64,000 nt of DNA from Diploptera punctata (taxonomy: Eukaryota; Arthropoda; Insecta; Blattodea; Blaberidae): contig JASPKZ010002333.1 in assembly GCA_030220185.1 (NCBI GenBank), forward strand, positions 1,302,001 to 1,366,000, in the 5' to 3' direction. Shown one piece after another: positions 54,113 through 64,000 of this stretch. Made by a program: the position numbers and the translations under genes. The notes under the pieces are model-generated. The model made no database searches and was not told the origin of the DNA. It saw only the letters and a program-made list of their open reading frames with translations. Each line of letters opens with the position of its first letter. The stretch's first letter is position 1.

Positions 54113-54310
54113 ATCTAAGTCATATTGTTACTGACTAGAAAGAATTATGTGATAGTTAAATTCTCAAACAAGAATCATTATTGGCAGCAATTTGTTTGTG
54201 AAGAATAGATGAAATTTGATGAAGCAAATGAAGTGTGTTTGGAAATTTTATGTGAAAATCTGTTGTATTTATTCTAAGAAAATCCATTGGAGATTGACCA
54301 AGCAAAATAA

Positions 54311-54313
54311 GTG

Positions 54314-54375
<62 letters not shown>

Positions 54376-54548
54376 CTTCTTCTTCTTCTTAATTATAATT
54401 TGTAGAATTTCCATCATGTTTATTTCCAAAATCACTCCTCGGAGGAAGACGTATTGGATGTGCATTCACTGTCCCAAGGACCAAGCCTCGGATCAAAGAT
54501 GAAATAATAATAATAATAATAATAATATTGTTATTATTATTATTCTTG
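54311..54548. repeat. (ATA)n, (CTT)n and (AAT/ATT)n tracts
   Basis: About 21 ATA units at 54314-54376, a CTT run to 54389, then AAT units at 54504-54530 and ATT at 54533-54545. The intervening 100 bases show nothing recognisable. Poly-isoleucine frames here are artefacts. Confidence 0.95.
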
Positions 54549-54567
54549 GAAATATGTTTAGTACGTA

Positions 54568-55462
54568 GCACATAAAACTGTTATTCTTCCAGTTATACGG
54601 ATGCAAAACATGGTCCCTTACATTAACGAAGGAGAAAATACTAGTTGTTGAGAAACTTTTTAGGTAAATTTTTGGGCCAAAGACAGATATACAGACAAGT
54701 GAATGGTGAAGACTACATAATAGTGAGCTATTATGGGAAACCAGATACTATAAGAACAGTTAAGTCTCATAAAATGCAATGGGTGGGACATATGGCACAA
54801 TGGGAAAGATAGAAGGGCATGGAAACTTCTTACAGGAAAACCAGAGGTAAATCACCAAGAATGAAATGGGAGAATAATATTAACTATACATGAGGGAATG
54901 ACTGGAAAACATTAGCTTAGAACAGGCATTTACAGAGAGCTTATGCCCTTGCGGCCATGAACCTCCGGATTTTTTAATACCTACCTAACTAACTCACTGG
55001 CTCTATTGAACCTGTAGGTTCATGGCCATGTGGACATAAGCTCTCCATACATCCCTATCCTGAGCTAATGTTTTCCAATCATCTCCTGTATAATTTGCTT
55101 CCTTCAAATCATGTTAATGTTGTTGTCCTCCTCATTCTTGGTCTACCAACTGGGGTTTTCTCTCTGGTTTTCCTACAAGAAGTTTCCATGCCCCTCTTTC
55201 ATTTCCCATTTGTGCCACATCACATGTCCTGCCCATCCCAGACTACGAGTCTTAACTGTTCTTACTATATTTGGTTTCCTATAAAGATAATGTAGCTCAC
55301 TGTTATGAAGTCTTCTCCATTCGCCTGTCTGTTCATCTCTCTTTGGTCCAAAAATTTTCCTAAGAACTTTATTCTTAAGAACTCATAATATTTTCTCCTC
55401 CCTTAAAGTAAGCATCCATGTAATATACCTGGGAGAATAACAGTTTTATATTTTCAGTTTAA
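54568..55462. mobile_element. Two LINE-C 3' ends tail-to-tail
   Basis: Plus copy 54568-54978: LPVIRMQNMVPYINEGENT-like start, FGPKTDIQTSEW, then RTVKSHKMQWVGHMAQW and MNLRIF. Minus copy 54980-55462 has the family order with VDIFSLQKILR..., GKPEGKRTVGRPRMRR and (AGTT)n tail. The tails meet at 54975-54990 (CCTACCTAACTAACTCACTG). Both are broken. Confidence 0.85.
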
Positions 55463-56654
55463 CCAGTGAGATAATTTTAATGAAGCAGAATTTTATTTAT
55501 TTATTTTATAATTTGTACTTTCTATCATAGGTAAATAATTTTAAGTAAATTTTAAACATACTAATAGTATAAAATTTTGATAAAATACATCATAGTGTTA
55601 ATTTTTTTCAAGTTTGAGTTTAAACAATGTATATTACTTACCTTACAATCCATTTTTGTTGAGCCTCATTACATTCTTTGTTAGTTGTTAGATAAGGAGA
55701 AGATGGATAACTGAATTTTGTAGCAGTATTACAGTAACTTGTCTTACTTGATGTACACTTAATTTGCTTTTAGTATTTGTACAGAATACATATTCATTTA
55801 ACTGTCACTTACAATCTTGTAGTGGACATCAAATTAAAAAGACATCAAGACACAAGGTCAGGTGACCAAACTGACAGGAAGGTTAGTATGTGGTATTACC
55901 GTCTGGAAATTGACTTAAGATTGTACTTCATGAAATAATAATGAACTTACAAAGAAAGGGTCATGCTGTAATAAAAAGTAAATATTTATCCACACTTTTC
56001 ATTAAATTCATTATGAAAAAGTCTGTGTACATATTATTATGTAATCTTTATTTGGATATTAAGTAGTCATATTTTTACCCTGGAGTTGGTAAGAAAATTA
56101 CACTGTCTCAATAGCATGTTGATATTTAACTTAACAAGTATATCAAGGTTTGTGTACTTAATCGTAACAAATGTTCATGATTTTTACATTTGTGAAATCA
56201 ATCAGAACATACTTCCCTAAAGATAAATATGAAGTTTTTTTCCCCCCTTTTCTTTTTCTGTATTTTTCTTCTAGGTTCCGTTTTGCTTTTTCTAATTTTC
56301 ATTCCTTATTTCTTTCTATTTTATTCTCTCTCTTTTTTGTCTTTCCATTCTTTTAATTTCTCTTTTGTTTTATTATTCTGTTTGTACTCTCCTTTATTAT
56401 TCCTTTCTTTGTTTATTTTTTGTCTTCATATTTCTCTTTATTTATTTATTCTTTGACATTTAAAAGATTATATTGTCCATTGTGAGGGAAAAAAATCTCT
56501 GAATCACATTTATTTAGATAAGAACAGTAAGACTTCTGGATGTGTGATCTGCTCTGGATAATACAGGGCTCCTAGCTAAATTAGCAGACATTTAATACAA
56601 AAGACAAATATATTTGGAGTAAGTGAAAGATAATGTCATAAAGATAACATTAAA
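55463..56654. other. No gene; T-rich pyrimidine tract 56236-56456
   Basis: AT-rich. The strongly T-rich stretch gives Phe/Leu/Ser-rich frames (56171-56456) that look membrane-like but reflect composition. Confidence 0.55.
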
Positions 56655-57085
56655 TTGTATGTAATGTCTTCTTCTTTGTCCATACAAGCCTAGAGGCCTG
56701 TTATGATCTTACTGATGAATTTTGTATCCAGCACTTCCTTGGATGGCCCTGATATCTCTTCCCTGTTGGACAATAATGAAGCAAGGGTTTGGGAACTCTG
56801 TCTGAACTCATTCGTCACAAATGATTCATCCAGTTGTTCTCTGAACTCATTCATCACAAATGATTCATCCAGTTGTTCTGGTATTCATCTATACACTTAA
56901 TGACTGGTTCTAAATGTAGTTCTTTCAAGACGTCATCATTGTGTTTGTAATCTCACTTGATGTACCCGCTTCACAACTCATGAAACTGATTTTACTAGAA
57001 GTTATCCTGCCTCCTCTCCTTTCCGCAAAGTCCATGCCTCACTGCCATAGCAAAGTGCAAGTATGTAATGTAAAGCCATCATATT
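56655..57085 (-). mobile_element. LINE-H C-terminal fragment with 39-bp duplication
   Basis: The minus strand shows LCYGSEAWTLRKGEEAG (near 57010-57060) and ends at GACAAAGAAGAAGACATT, the layout of a post-RT end with GAA tail. A 39-bp block (CTGAACTCATTCGTCACAAA...) is tandemly duplicated at 56802-56840 and 56841-56879 with one difference. Confidence 0.65.
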
Positions 57086-57555
57086 TACAACCAGTGAAGG
57101 TTCATTGACCACATGGTGCAAGAAATAGCATATTCTCAGCTAGTGACATGAGACATGAGAGAAAAGTAAGGATGGTTGGCCCTATTTTTTGTCTGGCTTT
57201 TTCCTCTTAGGAAGTTTTCTGCTATTCATTTGAATGAATCTAATGTGACCCAAGTCCGAACATAGATACAAATGACCCAACAAAAATGCTCTGTTCTATT
57301 GTAATCATCCAACTGATACCTCACTAACTGGCTCTAACTATAGCATTTGAAATTCATATTTGGGAGGTCTGAAGTTGATATTCCAGAGTTGATCAATCTG
57401 ACTGGGGACTTTTTCATGATTTCACTCAGTCATAAAAACAAATGTTGGTCTGAATTTAATTACAATGATTAATTTTCCCACATTAATAATTTCATGATTT
57501 ATTAAATTCACATTACGTAAAAATAGATTAAGTACCATAATATTGATGATATATA

Positions 57556-57606
<51 letters not shown>
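57086..57606. repeat. SINE-H-like body and (TA)n target of a transposon
   Basis: 57335-57450 resembles 41930-42050. A TA tract at about 57560-57604 is the insertion site of the next element. Confidence 0.6.
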
Positions 57607-57609
<3 letters not shown>

Positions 57610-59121
57610 TGCTCAAAAAAATTAGGGGATATTGTGGAATAACCTATTAAGACTATGTTTTTAGGAACAGTATTAGGTGCAATCACTTTCTATTACTCCA
57701 AAAGAATGTCAACAAGAGTTTGAAGTCATTACGTAACCTCTGTACCACACCAGATGTCAAAGAGATCCTGATTAGGAATATGGCAAACAAACAAAGCAAC
57801 ATTAACATGGGTGAAAATGTTTCTTTAGTATGGTGTATGGTCTCCTCGAATGGCCAGCATTGCCTCACACCTGTGTTGCATTGATGCAATAAGGTTAGCA
57901 ATGAATTCTTGGGAGATACGTGGCCACTCTTCCATAAGAGCAATGTGCAGATCTGGAACAGTTGTGGGAGGTGCTGGTCTGCCTGCAATGCGCCTGCCTA
58001 ATGCATCCCACATATGCTCAATCGGATTTAAGTCCGGGGAGGAAGCTGGCCATTGCATACGCTCGATACCCTCCACTTCCAGCATGTCGTCCACCAAGCC
58101 AGCTCTGTGGGGTCATGCATTATCGTCCATAAAAAGAAAAGAATCACCTATGGCACCAGCATAAGGCACGACAAAAGGTCGGATAATCTCATCTCTATAC
58201 CTTACCGCAGTCAAAGTACCACCTTGGATGACGTAGAGGTCCGTACGTCCACCACTACTGACTCCTGCCCACACCATCAATCCACCGCCAGCATATGGGT
58301 ATCTTTCACGTACAAAAGCTGGATTGTTTCGTGTCCCTTTTTCCCTCCAGATGAATACACGCCGACTATCACATTCCACGTTGAATCATCAGAAAAAAGA
58401 ACTGATCTCCATTCGGCATGCCTCCACCCTCGATGTTCCTCCACCCACGATGTTCCTCTGCCCAGTTTCTGCGATCTCTACGGTGTTGTGGAGTTAACCT
58501 GGTACACACCATGGGCCTACGGGCATAGAGACCACTTCCATGCAGTCGATTAGGGACAGTTTGAGTTGACACCCTGCGTCCTGTTGCTGTTTGAAGTGTA
58601 TTTCGCAGTTGAGTTGCATTCTGCTGTCTATTCGGACGGGCTGTTAACATGAGGTAACGGTCATCCCTTGCTGTTGTTGCCCGTGGTCGACTTGTCTTCT
58701 GTGAACAGTATCTGTTCTTTGAAAACGATTCCAAAGTCTGGAAATCACTCTTTGAGACACCCCAATGGCTTGTGCCACCTCTTGTTGTGTCTGTCCAGCT
58801 TCCATCCTTCCTATGACCCTCCAAGCCATTGGTTCAGGTAAATCACGTTGTCGAGGCATTTACTGTCCCTAAGGCAAGTCATTCACTAACTGAAAACTGG
58901 ACTGGATTTAAAAACAGCAACAAAACATACACCTCCACACCACCCTTTCACATCAACAGTACAGACACTGCCCTCTGGTGTGGTACCGAGGTTACGTAAC
59001 AACTTCAAACTCTTATTTACATTATCTTGGAGTAATAGAAAGTGATTGCATCTAATACTATTCCAAAAAACATAGTCTTAATAGGTTATTCTACAATATC
59101 CCCTAATTTTTTTGAGCAGTG
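57607..59121 (-). mobile_element. Tc1-like transposon, full length, ~148-bp TIRs, dead DD34E transposase
   Basis: Inverted ends 57607-57755 and 58974-59121 (CACTGCTCAAAAAAATTAGG) match at about 93 percent and lie in TA repeats. The minus strand encodes a transposase starting MPRQRDLPEPMAWRVIGRME (58859) with helix-turn-helix text (EVAQAIGVSQRVISRLWNRF). A frame change near 58690 leads to STQTVPNRLHGSGLYARRPM; indels near 58380 disrupt the first catalytic D region; RVFIWREKGTRNNPAF and VVPYAGAIGDSFLFMDDNA follow, then a TGA (58113-58115), then PHRAGLVDDMLEVEG and SPDLNPIEHMWDALGRRIAG to the end at 57825. The second D (MDDN) and the E (NPIE) are 34 residues apart, the Tc1 spacing. At least two frameshifts and one stop make it inactive. 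Confidence 0.95.
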
Positions 59122-59135
59122 TATATATACACACA

Positions 59136-59181
<46 letters not shown>
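59122..59181. repeat. (TA)n/(CA)n microsatellite
   Basis: TA units run into CACACAAACACACAC, the right flank of the Tc1-like insertion. Confidence 0.95.
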
Positions 59182-59284
59182 TAAATACAAACACTAAACA
59201 ACTTTAAATTCTTAAAAATTCATTTTTAATACAATTAAATCTATTTTGGTCCAACAACATCCAAATATATAAGATATTGGCAAG

Positions 59285-59512
59285 ATTATTTCTCCGTTAT
59301 GGGAGCAAGACATAGACCCTATAAACAAGTGATTGAATATAGAATTACAGCTAGTGAAATGAGGTTCATATGCTAAACAGCAGGCGGGTACCGGTACTAA
59401 GGTGGGATCACATACGAAATTATGACATCCTTGAAGAATTGAATATGGTGCCCATAAATAGATTATGTCCTTCAGTATCAACAGAACTGGCATCAACATG
59501 TGAACTGTTATG
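59285..59512 (+). mobile_element. LINE-B scrap
   Basis: YGSKT..TL, ITASEMRFIC-like text, RWDHIRNYDILEELNMVP and QYQQNWHQHVN in shifting frames follow the LINE-B C-terminus. Confidence 0.75.
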
Positions 59513-59526
59513 ACCCAGAAAATATA

Positions 59527-60945
59527 GCATTAAAAATGTCACTAACTCACTGGCACTATCAAACCCATACGTTCATGGCCACACGGACATAAGTTCTCCA
59601 TACATCCCTATCCTGAGCTAATGTTATCCAATCATTCCCTGTATAATTTACTTCCCTCAAATCATAGTTATTGTTATTCTCCCACCTCATTCTTGGTCTA
59701 CCAACTGGGTGTTTTCCCTCTGGTTTTCCTACAAGAAGCTTCCATGCACGTCTTTCATTCCCCATTCGTGTCACATGTCCTCCCCATCGCAGTCTACGAG
59801 ACTTAACTGTTCTCATTATATCTGGCTTCCTATAAAGACCATGCAATTCATTGTTATGCAGTCTTCTCCATTCACCTGTCTGTTCATCTCTCTTTGGTCC
59901 AAAAATTTTCCTAAGAACTTTATTCTCAAATACTTGTAATCTCCTTTCCTCCCTTAAAGTAAGAGTCCATGTTTCGCATCCATATAATATAACTGGTAAA
60001 ATAATAGTTTTATATATTTTCAGTTTAACGTTTTTTGAAAAGAGTTGGGAAGTCAAGAGTCTCTGTAATGCATACTAGCATGCATTTCCAGAATTGAGCC
60101 TATGTTTAATTTCTTTGTGCATCTCATTCCTATTTGTGATTATTGTTCCTAGGTATTTGAATTCAGCCACTTCCTCAAAATTTCCCTTATTTGTCATCAA
60201 GCTGTTGATTTCCATTATGTAATTATTTGTAAGTGTGACCATGTATTTAGTTTTATTAATATTTACTTTCAGTTCCAGTTTCTTAGTGTTACTCAATAAT
60301 ATGTGCGTGTTGGCCTTTAGTATCTCTTTGCTATCGGCCAATAGTACTATATCATCAGCATAAACTAACAGCTTATTAATACCATTGAGTTGTAGGCCTT
60401 CTTTATCCACTAAAGATTTGATGGCATGCTCTAGTACAAAATTATATCTCCTTGCTTGAACCCATTCTGGATTTCAAAAGTATCCTACATGCTCCCTACT
60501 CTTTGTGCCATTTAGACACATTCGTATAAGTCTAACTAACTTTTTAGGAATTCCGAACTCCAGCAGGATACTATATAACTTCTCCCTCTTAATTGAATTG
60601 TATGCCTTTTTGAAGTCTATGTATAGTTGGTGTACAATACCATTATGTTCCCATTTCCTTTCTAAAATCTGTCCTATACTAAAAATCTGATCTGTTGTAG
60701 ACCTGTTTCTTCTAAATTCACAAAGATGATTTCCTAGAATGTCATCAATATAAAGAGTAAGTCTGCTTACTAATATATTTGTTAGAATTTTGTATGAAGT
60801 TGAAAGTATTTGTTGCAATCAGTTTTATCTCCTTTCTTATAAATTGGTACAATAAAATCAATTATTTCCATTCATCTGGAAGAACTTCTTTTTTCCCAAA
60901 TAATTTCTCAGAATAATAATTCCATAGTTTTGAAGGGAAAGTTTG
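59527..60945 (-). mobile_element. LINE-C, longest copy, RT with YADD
   Basis: Minus strand, in order: KKEVLPDEWK with a stop (near 60870-60900); TSYKILTNILVSRLTLYIDD, HLCEFRRNRSTTDQIFSIGQ and HQLYIDFKKAYNSIKREKLY (60474-60818); a gap where QGDALSPLLF should be; NKLLVYADDIVLLADSKEI (60075-60410), FEEVAEFKYLGTIITNRNEM; a stop at NAC; then a 165-residue frame (59559-60056) from KNVKLKIYKTIILPVILYGC to DVWRTYVRVAMNVWV. The RT fingers and YADD are present, but motif B is deleted and frames change. It ends at 59527 with AGTGAGTTAGTGAC. Confidence 0.93.
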
Positions 60946-61237
60946 AAAGTGAAAGTGACTGCCTGAGAATATGATATTCCTTGCACTATATGTCCCATGA
61001 ACCTTCACTGCTTGTAAATATGGTAGCTTTACATAAGCTAAGTGTAAGTTGAAGTTATGTTACTTATGAGAAGGCCAACAGTAGTAAGAATAGTTTCATT
61101 AACTTACACTTTGAATCATTGCTAAATAAAGTCATAAAACTTAATTGAATATATAAAACAAATTGCATTTACTCAAAGAAGTAATATGTATTAATTTGTG
61201 TTACAAAGCTGTCATTCTCTATTTGCTTTATTGTTAA

Positions 61238-62648
61238 CCCCTGAGCGCGGTTTGACGTACATATACGAGACCGGCTACCTCCCTTCTGTGCGGTCATTTA
61301 AAAGTCCATGCAGTCCATCTGCGCGGTAGTATTTTTAAACTACTCACCCAGTAACTTATTTTAGATAACTAACTAACTAACTAACTCACTAGCACTCTCG
61401 AACCTGTAGTTCATGGCCGTGCTGACATAAGCTCTCCATACATCCCTATCCTGAGCTAATGTGTTGAAATCATCCCCTGTATGATCTACTTCCCTCAATT
61501 CATATTTAATGTTATTCTCCCATTCATTCTTGGTCTAGCAACTGGCCGTTTTCCTTCTGGTTTTCCCACAAGAAGCTTCCATACACGTCTTTCATTACCC
61601 TTCGTGACAGATGTCCTGCCCATCGCAATCTACGAGACCTAATTTATGTCATTATATCAGGCTTCCTATAAAGACCATGTAGTTATCTGTTATGTGGAGC
61701 TTATTTAGATATATACCAAATTATTAATAAATTATATTTAGTTACATTATATTTCTAATCTTACCTTGGTTATACATATCCTTTGCTCACGGAAAGTCGA
61801 TTTTAATTATTGATTGTAGATCGTATTTATTTGTTTCTTCAACAATAACATTCAACAACGTATTGTCAAATATTTCCTCGAATATAGCAACAATTTCCCC
61901 ACACAACATCGAACTGTGGACCACTGATGTCACAGAATGTCTCTCGTATTAAATTAAACGTGTCCATATTTTGCCATACAAAATCTGTGGACACTCCCCC
62001 TAGCCCTTTAGCAATCAAAACACGTGTAAGTGTCTGAATATGTCCCTCGTCAACACAGCAGATGTCACTATCACTTATATCGTGAGGAGATTGTGTATAG
62101 TCAAGTGCAAAGAAACTATCCTCACTATCTGATATAGACGCTAAATCACTATGTTTATCAATCTCATCTAAAATTTTGTTGACAAACTTAAAATGTTTTT
62201 CTTCTGACAACACTTGGTTTTCTGCACAGGCATGAGCCACGGTTTCACAAAGACTGCGATAATTGTTTCAAAAGAAAAGTTTGAGACCACACAATGAGAC
62301 ACTTTACAGATATTTATTCTTCTTCGACAAAAATAAGGCACAGGATATGTTCAGAAGAGGGTCTGGCTGAAAAAAAAGCATTTCCTTTCACTTACAAGTA
62401 GCCACCTCATTCCACTTGCCCTGTCATAAATTATGTCGTAACATGAAGGGGAATCTTTCCTTAACAGGGTGACAAAAAATAAGTTCTCCAACATGTAAAA
62501 CAACCTAGTTATAGGCTTTGGAAATCATAGATGTACCACGCATGTTGACATGGCAATCTGCATGTGGATATTTAAAAGTCCTGACGTTTTAACACGTCCT
62601 TCTGCATCTGGGAAGGGAACGCAATGTTTAAATGTCCACGTTGATGGG
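61238..62648 (-). mobile_element. piggyBac-like deletion derivative between TTAA sites
   Basis: TTAA at 61234-61237 and 62649-62652 flank ends CCCCTGAGCGCGG and (complement) CCCATCAACGTGG, the C-run plus TTAA hallmark of piggyBac elements. Minus frame 61866-62240 (124 residues) is an N-terminal transposase piece: acidic IDKHSDLASISDSEDSFFAL, then WQNMDTFNLIRETFCDISGP, which fits the start of the piggyBac DDD domain. The catalytic aspartates and cysteine-rich C-terminus are absent. A LINE-C copy is nested inside. Confidence 0.85.
61368..61699 (-). mobile_element. LINE-C 3' end nested in the piggyBac-like element
   Basis: CTTATTTTAGATA (61355-61367) and CTTATTTAGATA (61700-61711) flank it. The plus strand starts with (AACT)n, the complement of the tail, and the minus strand reads family text (RVWKLLVGKPEGKRPVARPR, DHTGDDFNTLAQDRDVWRA). 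Confidence 0.9.
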
Positions 62649-62899
62649 TTAACAAGTTAATTCTTAGTTGTGTTAATATTATATTGTAAAACTTTTAGGA
62701 TAATTATTTATTGATCTAGTCTCTGTTATATTATCCTCTGGGCAAATTCCTTGTCATAAAAATAGTTCCTTTTGTAGTTATATCCGTCTCCAGATAAGTT
62801 CAGCCATTATTCTAAAACATAAGACTGCCCAGGAGATGAAGGTATAACATGGAATTAATATGTCCAGATTCAGGATTCAAAAGGCAATTTTAAAGTACC

Positions 62900-63182
62900 A
62901 TTCAAAGACCAGCCTCATGGGCTGTGGTCAGCATTTCTGACTACAGTTCATGAGGTCCTGGGTTTGATTCTTGGTTAGAAATTTTTCCTGTGATGCCCAT
63001 GATCTGGAATTTAGGTTATGGGCTCTTGTGGTGCTTCATTATTATTTATCACCCATCATATCATTGGAGTAATGTAACTTCGCCTTCCAGGTACCCTAAC
63101 CTAAGGAATGGATTACAAATCCGACAGTGCCAGGGAAGAAAGCCAGAAATGTCATGAAAGACAACCTGGTTGCATTGGACAA
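62900..63182 (+). mobile_element. SINE-G copy with tRNA-like head
   Basis: CCTCATGGGCTGTGGTCAGC with B box CTGGGTTTGATTCTTGG, then the body TGGTGCTTCATTATTATTTA to TGCATTGGAC. The body matches 26262-26450. Confidence 0.72.
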
Positions 63183-63479
63183 AAAAAAAAGTACCATTCA
63201 AATAGTAAAAGAATGTTGGGATGACCAAGGAAAAGATTGTTGGATTTTTTTTTGTAGATTCTAATAATCCTTTCAGGTATATGAAAGTAAGATGGTAATG
63301 TTGATAAATATTTTTTTTTGTCTAATGAATTGACAATTTGAAAAATTACATAAGTTGAATGATTTCTTGTGACAAGCTGCAAAGTTTTCTTTCAATCACT
63401 AATATCAAGGAATTTTGATCATACTTATTGCTTATATTGAGATATGGGAAGATTTAATAACAATACATAATTATAATAA

Positions 63480-63795
63480 TATATAATTTGTCCTTCAGTG
63501 AAAAGTGTTAAGTTTATAATAAAAACATCGAAAGAAACCTTACTGGCTTTATAAAGTAATGTTAAAATTCCGAATAAAATTTTTCATAAATAAGAATCCG
63601 TCATTTGCATGAATGAGCAACAGCTTGTAGCATTTGGCACTTTCGGAAATTAAAAATGTATAAGAGAGAAATTTGCATTTAGGTTGTAGTGCTTTTAGGG
63701 TAGCTCAGATGGTAGAGCATTAGCCTATAAAGCTAAAGGTCTTGAGTTCAATCAGTCAGTGTAAGCATATATTTTTTCTCCTCAAGTATAAATAT
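63480..63795 (+). mobile_element. SINE-B unit, tail-body-head order
   Basis: TATAATTTGTCCTTCAGTGA (tail of a preceding unit) leads through ACTGGCTTTATAAAGTAATG into the head GTAGCTCAGATGGTAGAGCA and a weak B box (GAGTTCAATCAGTC). The same unit, inverted, opens the window at 1-285. Confidence 0.8.
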
Positions 63796-63799
63796 AAAT

Positions 63800-64000
63800 A
63801 TTGGCTGTGGTGGACTAGTGGTTATGTTCCTTGCCTCTGGTCCCAAGGGTCGCAGGTTCAAACCTGGCCGGGGTCGATGGATTTTTTTAGGATGGAAAAA
63901 TCCAAGGAGCATGTCCTCCGGGAGGGACTTTAAGCCATTGGTCCCAAGTCTGAAGATTTTCAGGCTCGTAAAAGATCTTTAAGCCTGAATAAGAAGGCCT
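63800..64000 (+). mobile_element. SINE-E copy, cut by window end
   Basis: tRNA-like head GGTGGACTAGTGGTTATGTT with B box GCAGGTTCAAACCTGGCC, then GGATGGAAAAATCCAAGGAG and TCTGAAGATTTTCAGGCTCG. It is the best head of this family here. Confidence 0.85.

Noticed and set aside
54274..54502. Isoleucine-rich hydrophobic proteins on both strands
   Set aside because: They are translations of an ATA microsatellite.
56171..56456. Phe/Leu-rich membrane-like peptides
   Set aside because: Explained by a T-rich pyrimidine tract; no start context, splice sites or homology is visible.
58053..58553. 166-residue plus-strand frame
   Set aside because: It is the antisense shadow of the Tc1-like transposase, which has the recognisable motifs.
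1..64000. Bacterial or phage features (operons, ribosome binding sites, attachment sites)
   Set aside because: Composition, SINEs, LINEs and microsatellites show a eukaryotic nuclear genome; none of these categories applies.

Overview
The window reads as intergenic repeat-rich DNA from a large insect genome. It is AT-rich, full of microsatellites and tRNA-headed SINEs, and packed with 5'-truncated LINE 3' ends, Penelope-like elements and decayed DNA transposons. The commonest LINE product (residues such as GCETWTLTLREE, FGPKRDEQTGEWRRL and VDYTGNDWKALAQDRDVW) is, from memory, typical of cockroach and termite genomes, so a cockroach such as Periplaneta is the best guess. I see no host protein gene, rRNA or functional tRNA. 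Nearly every open frame is a mobile-element remnant or translated simple repeat.

Local family names used below. LINE-A: GAA/GAT-tailed, 3' end near GGAACRGGCAATTGCC. LINE-B: GAT/GAA-tailed, product motif RRTAGYTKWDRK. LINE-C: (AGTN)n-tailed, the REERRLRVFENKVLR family. LINE-D to LINE-H: rarer families. SINE-A: head GGTCTCGAGGTAGC. SINE-B: head TAGCTCAGTTGGTAGAG. SINE-C: tRNA-like core between short inverted repeats. SINE-D: GTAGCGTAGTGGTTAAG head and TTTAC tail. SINE-E: GGACTAGTGGTTA head. SINE-F: TAGCTGAGTGGTTAAAG head. SINE-G and SINE-H: mostly bodies. PLE: Penelope-like element. PLE-S: short hairpin-rich pieces that look like PLE tails.

Layout. 0-9 kb: a perfect 69-bp minisatellite, a TIR-bounded element with an inner minisatellite, two TA-flanked transposon derivatives, a PLE and a LINE-A end with a 130-bp GAA tract. 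9-20 kb: two arrays of a divergent ~130-bp unit in opposite orientations, LINE ends, and an internally deleted LINE with target-site duplications. 20-30 kb: a hAT remnant, LINE ends, SINEs and several PLE pieces with hammerhead-like cores. 30-38 kb: nested SINEs, including a 669-bp foldback insertion. 38-48 kb: a third TA-flanked transposon derivative, several LINE ends, a 362-bp LINE made of a 5' and a 3' end, a LINE RNase H remnant, two unnamed transposon-associated protein remnants and a head-to-head PLE pair. 48-57 kb: the best LINE reverse transcriptase, then inverted PLE copies with intact hammerhead cores and a tail-to-tail LINE pair. 57-64 kb: a 1.5-kb Tc1-like transposon, the longest LINE-C copy and a piggyBac-like derivative carrying a nested LINE.

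The parts interact as donors and parasites. LINEs supply reverse transcriptase, SINE-A carries a 3' tail shared with LINE-D, and short PLE pieces share hairpins and ends with coding PLEs. Most boundaries were fixed by target-site duplications or terminal inverted repeats read directly; family names rest on remembered protein patterns and were not searched.
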